DNA of 64,000 bases from Bacillota bacterium (GTDB lineage: Bacteria; Bacillota; Clostridia; Acetivibrionales; DTU013): the NCBI GenBank assembly GCA_023412665.1, contig JAEZCA010000029.1:49714-113713 (forward strand), given 5' to 3'. This document shows positions 37,826 to 47,474 of the stretch, in pieces (the first letter of the stretch is position 1; each line of letters begins with the position of its first letter). The notes under the pieces were generated by a model. The model searched no databases and had not been told where the DNA came from. It saw nothing but the letters and a program-made list of their open reading frames with translations. The translations under genes and the position numbers were made by a program.

Positions 37826-38828
37826 AAACCTCCCGCAACCTTTCACGGATCAAATCCACCGGCAGCCTGTTAATTTTGCCTGTCATAATGATCCTCACAT
37901 TCCTGAGCTCCGCTTCCTTTGCGAAAAGGTATGCAACCACCGGTTCCACACCCATAGTGACCATTTTTGCGCTTTGCACATATTGCATCAGATAGTCTTC
38001 CAGCAGCTTTTCAAGCCCTGACAGGCTCTTTTTTGTCTTATAAAGCTCCCAGCCCTTTGATACAGCCTTTCCGTACCTGCTGTGCTGTAATTCTTCTATA
38101 AAGCTCTCTGCTGGCTTGTCGCTGTTCTTTAAAAATATCTCCTGGCTGATAGTGCCTTCTCCAGCCAATAGTTTTTTAATGAAATCCCATGCTTTATTGA
38201 GCAGTCTTGCACGAATGAACACCCTTATATTAGTTATATCCGTCATAATTTCAGCAATACCACGAAGATATGGACTGTCTATTGCATTCAGATCCATTGT
38301 CTGCTGACGGGAGGATGCTCTGTCAAGTATCAGGTCGATCGTCTGCGGATCCTGTGTTCTTGAAAAAACATCATATGCTTCTGATATGGCTTCACTCATC
38401 AGTGGAGTAAGCTCGCTGTAGTCGCGCTCCCTGATCATCCGGGTGATTTCTTCTGTGCCTATCGTGCCTGTATCCATCAGTATACGCGGTACTTCGGCGC
38501 CGGAAAACTCAGCTTTGAGCAGCACCTTGATATTGAAATAATCATGGCGTCTCTGAAAAGCCCTTATCACTTCCTGATGGGGCGTGATTTCGGAAAGAAG
38601 CATATAACACTTTTTCATTTCCCCGGAAAGCAGCTCTTCAAAAGCAAACAAGCCTGTCATACCACTGCCTTCGATGCCGTATTCGGCTTCGGTCAGTACC
38701 TTGTATGCCTCCTCAGCGGCAGGAGCTTCGAGCATTCTGTCAAACTGGCTTTTCCCGAGCAGCCTAGGTTCCTTCGCCCGTATGCGGGCAGAAGCGTATG
38801 CATAATCACCTTCATTAATTCTCAACAT
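37818..38828 (-). CDS. ntpC: V-type ATP synthase subunit C
   Basis: 336 residues, the socket that ties the D/F stalk to the membrane ring. YAYASARIRAKEPRLL at the start, LLKAEFSG and YLFAKEAELRNVRIIMTGKI near the end are typical. GAGGG lies upstream of the ATG. Confidence 0.94.
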   Translation of the reverse strand: MLRINEGDYAYASARIRAKEPRLLGKSQFDRMLEAPAAEEAYKVLTEAEYGIEGSGMTGLFAFEELLSGEMKKCYMLLSEITPHQEVIRAFQRRHDYFNIKVLLKAEFSGAEVPRILMDTGTIGTEEITRMIRERDYSELTPLMSEAISEAYDVFSRTQDPQTIDLILDRASSRQQTMDLNAIDSPYLRGIAEIMTDITNIRVFIRARLLNKAWDFIKKLLAGEGTISQEIFLKNSDKPAESFIEELQHSRYGKAVSKGWELYKTKKSLSGLEKLLEDYLMQYVQSAKMVTMGVEPVVAYLFAKEAELRNVRIIMTGKINRLPVDLIRERLREVYV

Positions 38829-38877
38829 CTATATCCCTCATCAATTTTCGTTGAAGACCATAAATGGAACAAACTTC

Positions 38878-39480
38878 TCAGCTATTGAACAATATTTTGA
38901 CTACATCGCCTTCAAGCTCAGTGCGCAGAATGCCAAACACAATTTCAAACGTGCTGTTGATCTCCATCTCTCCGCTTTTAAGTACAAATCCGCCGATTGT
39001 TTTTACCGGCTGCGCAGAAAGAGACCATATACCGCTTTTGCCGGAAATGCCCACACGCTGGTTTATATTACTGATAAAGCTTTTATCCATACGCGACGCA
39101 TCCTTTTGCGAGAGAAAAATTTCTCCTCCTCCATCAACAGCAGCATTGACGATCATATCCTCAAGCAGCCTCTGATATTCACTGTCAGGCAAACTGCAAA
39201 CCCTGTCCAAAGCTTTTGCGAAGGCTGCATTGATTGCATCCTGCTTTGTCCGAAGAGTTTCCTTACGGCCCTCAAGACCGGCAACGGCCATCATGCGCTT
39301 ATATGTTTCCATACCCTCATTTTCGGCTTCCTTCAGAATAGCTTCTCTTTTCAGACCGGCCTCATATGAAGCCTTGTCCAAAATATCCTGCGCTTCCTTC
39401 TTTGCCTGTTCCTCAATGGAGAGGGCCTTGCTTTTGGCGTCTTCAAGTATTTTTGCTTTTATTTTCTCAGTTCCTGTCAT
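38878..39480 (-). CDS. ntpE: V-type ATP synthase subunit E
   Basis: 200 residues from the ATG at 39480 (AGGAG upstream); the frame extends further but without family pattern. The N-terminal half is a charged coiled coil (EKIKAKILEDAKSKALSIEE), the C-terminal half the globular cap. It forms the peripheral stalk with the H/G-type subunit at 42064. Confidence 0.92.
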   Translation of the reverse strand: MTGTEKIKAKILEDAKSKALSIEEQAKKEAQDILDKASYEAGLKREAILKEAENEGMETYKRMMAVAGLEGRKETLRTKQDAINAAFAKALDRVCSLPDSEYQRLLEDMIVNAAVDGGGEIFLSQKDASRMDKSFISNINQRVGISGKSGIWSLSAQPVKTIGGFVLKSGEMEINSTFEIVFGILRTELEGDVVKILFNS

Positions 39481-39587
39481 TGGATTGCTCCTTTTAAAAA
39501 TCCTTATGCACAAGAGCGCATCTGGCGCGGCTTTCTTGTGCAGCCTGCCGGAACATGCTGCCACAGGGGGCCTGGATACTCCCGTTA

Positions 39588-40040
39588 TCAGCCGATCATG
39601 AGTATTGATACTATAAGTGAAAGTATTGCAAACATCTCAACCATGAGTGCAAGTGTTATTGCGCTTCCCAATGCCTCAGGGCGCTTTGAGATCAGCTGTA
39701 TGCCTGCCGCTGCAACCTTACCCTGATATATAGCCGATATCCATCCTACGATACCTACCGGAAGACCTGCAGCCAGCAGGTGTAAACCTTGCTGAAGAGA
39801 CATCGCAGGATCTATCTTGCCAATGATTAAGAAAGCGATAACGAATCCATAAATAGCCTGTGTACTCGGAAGTGCTTCGAGCAGCATGACTGATCCGAAT
39901 TTTGAAGGATCCTCTGATAATACCCCTGCTCCTGTCTGTCCGGCAAGGCCGACCCCCTTGGATGATCCCAGTCCGGCTACGAAAAACGCTATTGCCGCTC
40001 CTAGTAAAGCTAGCATCTGTCCATCAATAATATTCTGCAT
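39588..40040 (-). CDS. ntpK: V-type ATP synthase subunit K (Na+-binding rotor ring)
   Basis: 150 residues, four membrane helices (two fused c-type hairpins). The five Na+ ligands of Enterococcus hirae NtpK (L61, T64, Q65, Q110, E139) are all present with a constant offset of four: L57, T60, Q61, Q106, E135. The first hairpin lacks a Glu, as in NtpK. The ring is thus predicted to carry Na+ rather than H+. GGAGGTTGG lies before the ATG. Confidence 0.95.
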   Translation of the reverse strand: MQNIIDGQMLALLGAAIAFFVAGLGSSKGVGLAGQTGAGVLSEDPSKFGSVMLLEALPSTQAIYGFVIAFLIIGKIDPAMSLQQGLHLLAAGLPVGIVGWISAIYQGKVAAAGIQLISKRPEALGSAITLALMVEMFAILSLIVSILMIG

Positions 40041-40105
40041 CTTTTTTCCAACCTCCGTCTTTTTTAATAGCTGCGGGTATCTTGCTCTGTCCAGGCAACA
40101 GAAGC

Positions 40106-42067
40106 TTATACACCTGCATCATGCTTTACAGTAATATATTTTGTATTTGCTTTCAAAGGTTTGAAGGCTTGGCCCCCACCTGTGAAAAACTTGCCGAAGA
40201 ACTCCAGGTACTGGAGCCTGCATGAGTGAACGTAAGCTCCCAGTGCGTTTATTGCAAAGTTTATTACGTGTCCGATCAATAAGATAATCGTCATCAGCAG
40301 CAGCTTAATAATCCAGTGGATATTAAACATTGCACTCATCTGATTTATGATCGCAGCGATTATTCCTGTTGCAAGCCCGAGAGCAAGCAGCCTCGAGTAG
40401 GACAGTACATCGCTCATGAAGCCTACTACATTATAAAGACTTGATATACCGCCAAATATCTTTCCTATGATATTCTTTTTACCCCGTCCCTGGGTAAGAA
40501 TCATGAATACAGCGCCCGCCACAAGTACATACTTTCCTATATTGACAAGCGGTGCTGCGGCAGCCACGTCCATTTTGGGGACATAGGGAAGAAGTATCAA
40601 AATAAAACCCGTATAGAAAATATAGACCGGCACGACATCAAGCACTGCGTCAAGATACTTCCTGTCACGTATCAGATTAGCCGCCTTCAGTGCAAAGCCT
40701 GCATACATATGGATAACTCCGAACAGCAGTGACCAGCTTAGCAGCAGCTCCGGCTCCTCCACAGGATTGAGCCATACACCGTATTTTGCCAATGATTCGA
40801 TGCCGAACCAGCTGCCGAACATAAAACCCCAAAAGATGGTTGCCAGTCCGCAGAAAAATATGAGCTTCATAAACTTGCGAAGTGTATCATCAAGCTTTAA
40901 GCGCCAGAGTGCAAATACAGCAACAAGCGTCATGATGATACCGTAGCCGCCGTCAGAAAGCATAAGTCCGAAAAACATGACAAAAAAAGGTGTCATAACA
41001 GCATTGGGATCTATCTCATGGCTGTGGGGCAGGCTGTACATATTGGTTACCGGCTCGCCAGCCTCAGCAAGCCCCCTGTTTTCGATATATACCGGAAACT
41101 CTTCGTCCGGGGCAGGCTCTTCAATATCAATGCTAACAGTGTACTTTGCCTCCAGCATTTCTTTTGCTTTTGATGCCGCCCTCTCAGGAATCCAGCCCTT
41201 TATCATGAAAGCCCTTTTTGTTTTCAGTATCCTTCCGACGGCTATTGAGCGGCCCTTCTCCATACCCAGGCTGTCATACAGCACTTCCATCGCTCTTCTT
41301 GAGCTGGCTTTAGCTGTTATGTGCTCTGAGATACTTTCGTTTTCCTCCGAAATCTCAGAAAGGCGTACAATTATTTTATTGATATTATCTTGTGCTGTAC
41401 CGGTCAGTCCCGGAAATGAGACCTTATTGAAGCCGACAGATTTGAGGACACTCAGACAATCCTGCTCCGAGTCCCTGTGAAATATAGCTGCCACATAGTG
41501 CTGATCCTTATCACTATGAATTAAGTCGATCTCAGAATATGGTGCCTTTTCACCCAGCTTGTCACTGACACTATTTATGTCAACAACTGCTGGAATTGTT
41601 CCGGTTAAGAAAACTGTTTTTTGAGTACCTGCAAAATCCAGAGCAACTGCATAGTCCTTCCATGGTGTTAGTGACGCATACAAGTTGTTAAGCCTGTTCT
41701 CTTCATTTTTAAGCTGGACCAGGTGTTCCTCCTGCTCACGTACATATTTTACAGAGTCCCAGATAGAGCCTTCATCATCGAGTATTTTGCTGAACTCATC
41801 ACCGGACATTTCACGACGGCCCGAGAACATGCGCTTCTTCTCGGGACTGTACTTTTGCAGGCTCTCCAAAGCTGCTGAAACCTCGGATATCCTGCCGCCA
41901 ATAGCAGATATCTCGTCCTGTACCTCGGGATTCTGCGCCAGATCCTCATATTCACCCGGGTCAACCTGGTTAATTTCAACGGCACCGATGTCCATCAAGC
42001 TTGAAATCAAAGGCTTTCGCTGGTCTTCCATCCCAAGCACGGTAATCTTGCTCATTTTAACGATCAC
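40106..42067 (-). CDS. ntpI: V-type ATP synthase subunit I (membrane stator)
   Basis: 653 residues: a soluble, coiled-coil-rich N-terminal half (about 1-340) and a membrane half with seven or eight helices (GLMLSDGGYGII, FWGFMFGSWFG, SYSRLLALGLATG, GHVINFAINALGAYVHSCRLQYLEFF). The last stretch carries the Arg needed for ion passage. The start is a GTG at 42067 overlapping the stop of the preceding gene; an ATG at 42055 is an alternative. Confidence 0.96.
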   Translation of the reverse strand: MIVKMSKITVLGMEDQRKPLISSLMDIGAVEINQVDPGEYEDLAQNPEVQDEISAIGGRISEVSAALESLQKYSPEKKRMFSGRREMSGDEFSKILDDEGSIWDSVKYVREQEEHLVQLKNEENRLNNLYASLTPWKDYAVALDFAGTQKTVFLTGTIPAVVDINSVSDKLGEKAPYSEIDLIHSDKDQHYVAAIFHRDSEQDCLSVLKSVGFNKVSFPGLTGTAQDNINKIIVRLSEISEENESISEHITAKASSRRAMEVLYDSLGMEKGRSIAVGRILKTKRAFMIKGWIPERAASKAKEMLEAKYTVSIDIEEPAPDEEFPVYIENRGLAEAGEPVTNMYSLPHSHEIDPNAVMTPFFVMFFGLMLSDGGYGIIMTLVAVFALWRLKLDDTLRKFMKLIFFCGLATIFWGFMFGSWFGIESLAKYGVWLNPVEEPELLLSWSLLFGVIHMYAGFALKAANLIRDRKYLDAVLDVVPVYIFYTGFILILLPYVPKMDVAAAAPLVNIGKYVLVAGAVFMILTQGRGKKNIIGKIFGGISSLYNVVGFMSDVLSYSRLLALGLATGIIAAIINQMSAMFNIHWIIKLLLMTIILLIGHVINFAINALGAYVHSCRLQYLEFFGKFFTGGGQAFKPLKANTKYITVKHDAGV

Positions 42068-42378
42068 AGCTTCACGATCCTTCCGACTATGAAATCAACT
42101 GCTGTTTTGAGCTTGTCATCAGAACTCTTTTTAATTTGATCACATTGGTCCTTCACCTGCAAATCAGCTTTTGCTATATCCTGAAGGGCTTTTTCTTCAT
42201 ATGACTTTACTTTTTTCCGAGCCTCCAGCTCTGCCTGATCTTCGGCCTTCAGCAACAGATCGGCAGCTTCCTTCCTTGCCGATGCGACGATCTCTCGGGC
42301 CTTTTGTATAGCCTGAGCTTCTATCTGCTCAGCCTGGGCTTCCACAGCTGTAATATCCTTAAGAATAGCAACAGACAT
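42064..42378 (-). CDS. ntpF: V-type ATP synthase subunit H/G-like peripheral stalk protein
   Basis: 104 residues, almost wholly a charged coiled coil (AEQIEAQAIQKAREIVASAR). It matches the small stalk subunit that pairs with E (NtpF in Enterococcus, AhaH in archaea). It is the first gene of the operon; GGGGGTAGAATA precedes the ATG. The end overlaps ntpI by 4 bases. Confidence 0.85.
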   Translation of the reverse strand: MSVAILKDITAVEAQAEQIEAQAIQKAREIVASARKEAADLLLKAEDQAELEARKKVKSYEEKALQDIAKADLQVKDQCDQIKKSSDDKLKTAVDFIVGRIVKL

Positions 42379-42629
42379 TATTCTACCCCCAGTTTATTCT
42401 TTAATTATTATACCACTGTTTAAAAGTATAACAAGATTATTCATTATTATTCGAACCATATGTACAGTTATTAAACCGAAGCGACTACAATATTCTACTT
42501 TATTTTATCATAATCCTTCTTTTGCACTTTGTATACAATTTATACCCTCCGGAAGGTTACAAACGAAATATTATCTCCTCTCCGGCTCTATCCGAACGTT
42601 CCCGATGACATTGTTAAATAAAACACAAA

Positions 42630-42660
42630 ACCCGGGGAAACCTTATTGGTTCCTCCGGGT
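42630..42660 (-). terminator. Terminator of the tRNA-Gly pair
   Basis: On the minus strand ACCCGGAGGAACC and GGTTTCCCCGGGT pair around a short loop, followed by TTTGTGTTTT. It begins 7 bases after the CCA end of tRNA-Gly(TCC). Confidence 0.85.
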
Positions 42661-42666
42661 CTCAAC

Positions 42667-42740
42667 TGGAGCGGGTGATGGGAATCGGACCCACGCAATC
42701 AGCTTGGAAGGCTGATGTTCTACCATTGAACTACACCCGC
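42667..42740 (-). tRNA. tRNA-Gly, anticodon TCC
   Basis: 74 bases including an encoded CCA. Acceptor stem GCGGGTG/CACCCGC, D-arm with TTCAATGGTAGAA, anticodon loop CTTCCAA, T-arm GGTCCGATTCC. Both tRNAs here carry Gly; a hairpin (GAAACCAG/CTGGTTTC, 42747-42767) lies between them and could be a processing signal. Confidence 0.95.
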
Positions 42741-42775
42741 ATACAAGAAACCAGATATACTGGTTTCCTTGACAG

Positions 42776-42850
42776 TGGAGCGGGATACGAGATTCGGACT
42801 CGCGACTTTCACCTTGGCAAGGTGACACTCTACCACTGAGTTAATCCCGC
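42776..42850 (-). tRNA. tRNA-Gly, anticodon GCC
   Basis: 75 bases including an encoded CCA. Acceptor stem GCGGGAT/ATCCCGC, D-arm with CTCAGTGGTAGAG, anticodon loop TTGCCAA, T-arm GAGTCCGAATCTC. It is the upstream member of the pair. Confidence 0.95.
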
Positions 42851-43066
42851 AGGGTTTTTTGCTCTGAATTTCTCAGGCAAAAGCTATTATACAGGACGTC
42901 CTCGGGTTTTGTCAAGGGGCTTTGTTTTTTTGCCCTGGTACCCATTTTATCCCATCCCCTCCTTGTCTTGAGTCCAAAAATCAGGCATCCGATCAGAGAA
43001 GGCAGCGGGCTGATTAAGCATTAATGGACTGTCGGCCGGCCGTCTGCCTGGCCTACTGACACAAAC

Positions 43067-43089
43067 AGCCCGATTGTTAATCGGGCTGC
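43067..43089 (-). terminator. Terminator after nfnB
   Basis: CAGCCCGATT (43067-43076) and its perfect inverse (43080-43089) flank GTT; on the minus strand the stem is followed by TTTGTGT. It lies 31 bases past the nfnB stop. Confidence 0.8.
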
Positions 43090-43119
43090 TGCTTATCTCT
43101 ACTATATGAAAGCTCTATT

Positions 43120-44514
43120 TCACTTCTTATTGCTGAGGTATTCGTCGATCGCCTTTGCCGCTTTTTTCCCTGCGCCCATAGCCAGGATCACGGTAGCCGC
43201 GCCTGTAACAGCATCGCCTCCTGCATATACGCCTTCCAGGCTGGTTGAGCCTGTCTCCTCCTCAACTATTATACCTCCCCATTTCTGGGTCTCAAGGCCT
43301 GGAGTAGTCGCTTTTATCAGTGGGTTTGGTGACTGTCCGATAGCTACAATAACAGTTTGCACATCAAGTATGTGCTCGGAGCCCTTTTTGGCAACAGGTC
43401 TTCTTCTGCCAGATGCATCCGGCTCTCCCAGTTCCATTTCAACACATTCCATACCCTTCACCCAGCCATCATCAGTACCTATGATTTTTGTCGGGTTGGT
43501 CAGCAGCTTGAATATGATGCCTTCCTCCCTGGCATGGTGTACTTCCTCAAGTCTTGCAGGCATCTCCGTCTCGGAGCGCCTGTAAACTATATAAACGTTT
43601 TTTGCGCCCAACCGCTTTGCGCACCTGGCCGCATCCATTGCCACATTTCCTCCGCCGATCACAGCAACGCTTTCAGTCACTCTGACAGGCGTATCATATG
43701 CAGGGAATTGATATGCCTTCATCAGATTTATCCTGGTCAGAAACTCATTGGCCGAGTAAACTCCATTAAGGTTCTCGCCAGGTATTCCCATAAAGCTGGG
43801 CAGACCTGCGCCGCTTCCTATGAATACCGCCTGATAGCCCTCTTCCTCAAGCTCCGCCAGAGACAATACCTTACCTATAACCATATTGGTCATGATCTGT
43901 ACTCCCAGACTCCTGACCGATTCTATCTCCTTCTGCACAAGAGCTTTTGGAAGCCTGAATTCAGGTATGCCATACATAAGCACTCCCCCGGGCACATGGA
44001 AGGCTTCGAATATTGTAACCTCATAACCTTTCTTAGCTAAATCTCCTGCACAGGTCAGTCCGGAAGGGCCTGATCCAATCACCGCCACTTTTTTGCCGTT
44101 TCTCTCGACCGGATTAACAGCATTATCACGATTTGCCATATACCAGTCGGCAACGAACCTTTCCAGCCTTCCTATACCCACCGGCTCTCCCTTTTTCCCT
44201 CTGACACATAGCTCCTCGCACTGGGATTCCTGAGGACACACTCTTCCGCAAATGGCAGGGAGGCTGTTTGTTTCCCTGATCTTTGCGTAAGCACCCTCAA
44301 AATCACCTTCACTTACCAGCTTTATAAATTCGGGGATCTGAACATTGACAGGGCATCCGGCAACACATGGCCTGGTTTTGCAGGTCAGGCATCTTTTGGA
44401 TTCCGCAATAGCCATCTCCTCGTTATAGCCGAGAGCCACCTCTTTAAAATTGCCGCTTCTGATCTCAGGCTCTTGTTCGGGCATCTTTACTTTTTTTAAT
44501 GACATATCAGGCAT
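43120..44514 (-). CDS. nfnB: NfnB: NADP-binding subunit of ferredoxin:NADP transhydrogenase (GltD-like)
   Basis: 464 residues. Two Cys clusters for [4Fe-4S] centres (CLTCKTRPCVAGCP and CGRVCPQESQCEELC), FAD loop GSGPSGLTCAGDLAKKG, NADPH loop GGGNVAMDAARCAKRLG and YAGGDAVTGAATVI. This fold is shared with the small subunit of glutamate synthase, but no large subunit is nearby and the partner upstream is NfnA-like. The pair couples reduced ferredoxin and NADH to make NADPH by electron bifurcation. It overlaps nfnA by 8 bases. Confidence 0.92.
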   Translation of the reverse strand: MPDMSLKKVKMPEQEPEIRSGNFKEVALGYNEEMAIAESKRCLTCKTRPCVAGCPVNVQIPEFIKLVSEGDFEGAYAKIRETNSLPAICGRVCPQESQCEELCVRGKKGEPVGIGRLERFVADWYMANRDNAVNPVERNGKKVAVIGSGPSGLTCAGDLAKKGYEVTIFEAFHVPGGVLMYGIPEFRLPKALVQKEIESVRSLGVQIMTNMVIGKVLSLAELEEEGYQAVFIGSGAGLPSFMGIPGENLNGVYSANEFLTRINLMKAYQFPAYDTPVRVTESVAVIGGGNVAMDAARCAKRLGAKNVYIVYRRSETEMPARLEEVHHAREEGIIFKLLTNPTKIIGTDDGWVKGMECVEMELGEPDASGRRRPVAKKGSEHILDVQTVIVAIGQSPNPLIKATTPGLETQKWGGIIVEEETGSTSLEGVYAGGDAVTGAATVILAMGAGKKAAKAIDEYLSNKK

Positions 44515-45352
44515 TCAAAGCACCTCCCATCCTGCAGTTATGATTTTCCTCAGAACTCTTTTCCTGGCTCTTGTACATCGCCTGTCTTCTCATCGCCTCA
44601 TCAAAGTCGACCTCATGTCCGTCAAAATCAGGACCGTCCACACAGGCGAATTTCGTCTGTCCGCCCACCGTCACACGACAGCCTCCACACATACCCGTGC
44701 CGTCTATCATTACAGGATTCATGCTCACTATAGTCTTGATACCGTATGGTCTTGTGAGCTGAGAAACCATTTTCATCATGATCAGCGGGCCTATTGCAAT
44801 GACCATATCATATTTATTGCCCTCATCAAGCAGCTTTCTGAGTACATCGGTAACAAAACCCTTGTTGCCGTTGGAGCCGTCGTCCGTTGTTATAAACAGC
44901 CTGCTGCTGGCATTTTTGAGTTCCTCCTCCAACAATATAAAGCTGCTGTTCCTAAAGCCCGTAATAACATCGACCTCAGCTCCCAGGCTGTGCAGCTTCT
45001 TTGCCTGCGGATATGCTATTGCAGTACCCAGACCTCCGCCGATGACTGCAGCCTTCTTTACTCCGTCCAGATGGCTTGCTGTGCCGAGGGGCCCCGCAAA
45101 GTCGAGCAAGCAGTCACCCTTCTCCAGTGTCCCCAACAGCCTTGTGGTCTTACCGACCTCCTGAAAAATGATCGTCACAGTTCCCAAATCTCTGTTGTAG
45201 TCGGCAATGGTCAGAGGGATCCTTTCCCCCTCCTCATTTACCCTAAGTATTATAAACTGGCCAGGTTCTGCTTTCCTTGCCACATATGGCGCTTCTATCT
45301 CTAACAGCTTTACCGATGAATTGAGCACTTCTTTTTTTATTATCCTGAACAT
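44507..45352 (-). CDS. nfnA: NfnA: FAD/[2Fe-2S] subunit of ferredoxin:NADP transhydrogenase
   Basis: 281 residues of the ferredoxin-NADP reductase / dihydroorotate dehydrogenase electron-transfer family. AEPGQFIILRV and RIPLTIADY bind FAD; VIGGGLGTAIAYPQAKKL binds NAD(H); the Cys set in MCGGCRVTVGG and KFACVDGPDFDGHEVD holds the [2Fe-2S] cluster. GGAGG precedes the ATG. It is the upstream gene of the nfn pair. Confidence 0.92.
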   Translation of the reverse strand: MFRIIKKEVLNSSVKLLEIEAPYVARKAEPGQFIILRVNEEGERIPLTIADYNRDLGTVTIIFQEVGKTTRLLGTLEKGDCLLDFAGPLGTASHLDGVKKAAVIGGGLGTAIAYPQAKKLHSLGAEVDVITGFRNSSFILLEEELKNASSRLFITTDDGSNGNKGFVTDVLRKLLDEGNKYDMVIAIGPLIMMKMVSQLTRPYGIKTIVSMNPVMIDGTGMCGGCRVTVGGQTKFACVDGPDFDGHEVDFDEAMRRQAMYKSQEKSSEENHNCRMGGALNA

Positions 45353-45668
45353 ATGAACTCCTCCATTACCTTATCAGTCTATATCGCAGACATTTGCGGC
45401 CTGTCATAGACCCGGGATGCAGCATTATCATACCGATACCAGCTGCCAAGGGTTTTTTGCCCGAAAGGCCAAATGCCTTAAGTGGTAAGGTGTATGTGCC
45501 GCCGCCTCATCATTTAACTATTTTAAACTACAATAATGCAAACTGCAATAATAATCCATATTGCTCCAGATTATCAGTCTGGATGCACAGACAGTTCAGG
45601 TATCGGAAGCGCTGCAGCAAATTTGGTGACAACAGTCCTGTTTACACCTGGCCGCCACCAGTAAGCAC
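45353..45668. other. Gene-free stretch between nfnA and the symporter gene
   Basis: 316 bp with no credible frame. The nfnA leader must lie here. I looked for riboswitch-like sequences and found only a short stem (GGGTTTTTTGCCC near 45462) of no clear meaning. Confidence 0.4.
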
Positions 45669-47324
45669 TTAGACCCGTACAGTTGCTCCACCAGGAATTT
45701 CCCGTTTTTTAGAACGAACCCCGAAAAAGCATTTTTCAAGATGTGTAATACTTATATCCTGCTTCAATGCAAACGTCAATACGGCAGTAACAATAATGGA
45801 TACAGGCAGAGCTATAATAATAGGGTCCACCATCGACAAGGGCGCCAGCAGAGTATCCTTTACGAGTGATGTCTTGCCGGTGATCAGCTTGCATATTTGG
45901 AGGCTTGCCGACTCTTTTTCATGGATAAAGAATATCCAGAAGGAGCTTGTTACGAAACCGCATATCATGCCCCAGATCGCAGCTGCTTTTGGCATCCTTT
46001 TAATGAAAAGCGCTCCGATGTAAGCTGGCAGGAAAGAGGCCGCGCACAGCCCGAAAAACAGTGATGTTCCGGTGGCAATGATCGCCATGCTGACATCCAG
46101 ATAGCTGGTCAGCCATGCAATGCCCGCACTGATAAGGACACCTACCAGCATTGCGGCTTTTGAAATCATAATACTTTTGCCTCTTCCTCCCATGCTTTTT
46201 TCATACACATCTCTTCCCAGCGCCGAGCCCATTGTATGGAACTGTGAACTCAAGGTCGACATCGCTGCAGCCAGCAGTGTTATAAGAAAAACAGGCCCGA
46301 ACCACCCTGGAACAAACCTCTTTATGAATTCCGGAATGATCTTGTCATTGCCGCCTGCAGCTATAACTGCAACATTGCCGGTTTCCTGGACAAAAAATAC
46401 ATTTGTGAGTGCGCCCACAGCAAAAGCAACCCCTGTCATCATTAAAATAAATATCCCTCCTGATACGACAGCCCTGTTCAGCTCCTTGTTGCTTTTTACC
46501 GTCATGAACCTGACAACCAGCTGCGGTTGGGCAACAACGCCTATTCCCACACCCATTACAACAGTAGACACCAGATTCCACCATATGGGCGAACCAAACC
46601 GGGGCATGGATGTCCATCCGTCAAAGCCGCCCTTTGCCAATGCAGCTGTTTGCTCGATGATTTCAGGCTTTGTATAAAGCTCGGACAGCTGCATATGGGC
46701 TTGAGTAATGCCGCCCAGCTTGCTGTATGTGAAAATGATCAGGAATGTCATGCCTATGAACATTAAAAGTCCCTGAAAGGCATCCGTATACATGACTCCT
46801 TTTATGCCTCCCATAAAAGCATACATGGCGACGACAGCCACAAATACGATAAGCGAGATGTGAAACGGTATCCCAAAATAAGCCTGTATAAAATCAGCTC
46901 CGCCCTTTATCACGGATGCGGCATATATCGGCATGAACACAAATATTACGGCCCCTGCAAAGCCCTGTATGAATTTGGATCTGAATCTTAGTCCCAGCAA
47001 TTCCGGGAATGTGTGCGCGTCAAGATTATGTCCTATTTTACGAGTTCTTTTGCCAAACACAACAAAGGCTATGAAAATTCCCATGAAGATATTAAGGAAG
47101 GTAAGCCACAAGAGCCCCATTCCAAACTGGCCGGCAGCCCCGCCGAATCCAATGATGGCTGAGGTGCTGATAAATGAAGCTCCGTATGAAAGCGCCATTA
47201 CCAGCGGATGTGCTTTTCTTCCCGCCACCAGATAATCAGCGGCGTTGGTCGTCTTCTTATACCCAAGATAGCCAAGAAATGCCGTTACAGCAAGATATAT
47301 AATGATAATTACAGTGACATACAT
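45669..47324 (-). CDS. Sodium:solute symporter family transporter
   Basis: 551 residues with about 13 membrane helices. SSS hallmarks: ADYLVAGRK, the helix-1 region SYGASFISTSAIIGFGG, GGIKGVMYTDAFQG, and the Na+-site helix AAAMSTLSSQFHTMGSALGRDVYE. The substrate cannot be told; the group contains carboxylate, proline and pantothenate carriers. GGAGG lies before the ATG. A small membrane protein gene 150 bases upstream is the usual companion of this subgroup. Na+ made by the V-ATPase would drive it. Confidence 0.92.
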   Translation of the reverse strand: MYVTVIIIIYLAVTAFLGYLGYKKTTNAADYLVAGRKAHPLVMALSYGASFISTSAIIGFGGAAGQFGMGLLWLTFLNIFMGIFIAFVVFGKRTRKIGHNLDAHTFPELLGLRFRSKFIQGFAGAVIFVFMPIYAASVIKGGADFIQAYFGIPFHISLIVFVAVVAMYAFMGGIKGVMYTDAFQGLLMFIGMTFLIIFTYSKLGGITQAHMQLSELYTKPEIIEQTAALAKGGFDGWTSMPRFGSPIWWNLVSTVVMGVGIGVVAQPQLVVRFMTVKSNKELNRAVVSGGIFILMMTGVAFAVGALTNVFFVQETGNVAVIAAGGNDKIIPEFIKRFVPGWFGPVFLITLLAAAMSTLSSQFHTMGSALGRDVYEKSMGGRGKSIMISKAAMLVGVLISAGIAWLTSYLDVSMAIIATGTSLFFGLCAASFLPAYIGALFIKRMPKAAAIWGMICGFVTSSFWIFFIHEKESASLQICKLITGKTSLVKDTLLAPLSMVDPIIIALPVSIIVTAVLTFALKQDISITHLEKCFFGVRSKKREIPGGATVRV

Positions 47325-47474
47325 AATAAAAAAACCTCCTTAAAAATTAAGTGACCGGATATTTGCTAATTCACTCTAATCTTAAGGAGCATGCTATTTC
47401 CAAGATATTTGACCCATTCTCCTATCTTAAACCGCAAGACCCTTGAAATGATTATTTGATGTGATAAAAGACTT

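Noticed and set aside
42643..42828. Minus-strand frame over the tRNA genes
   Set aside because: It is a translation of tRNA-Gly(TCC) and its flanks.
43120..44514. Glutamate synthase small subunit (gltD)
   Set aside because: The fold is shared, but there is no large subunit and the overlapping upstream gene is an NfnA-type FAD/[2Fe-2S] protein, which fits NfnB.
45353..45668. Riboswitch ahead of nfnA
   Set aside because: I found no conserved core of a known class; only a short weak stem.
46120..46677. Plus-strand frame opposite the symporter gene
   Set aside because: Low-complexity hydrophobic/Thr/Pro shadow of a membrane protein gene.
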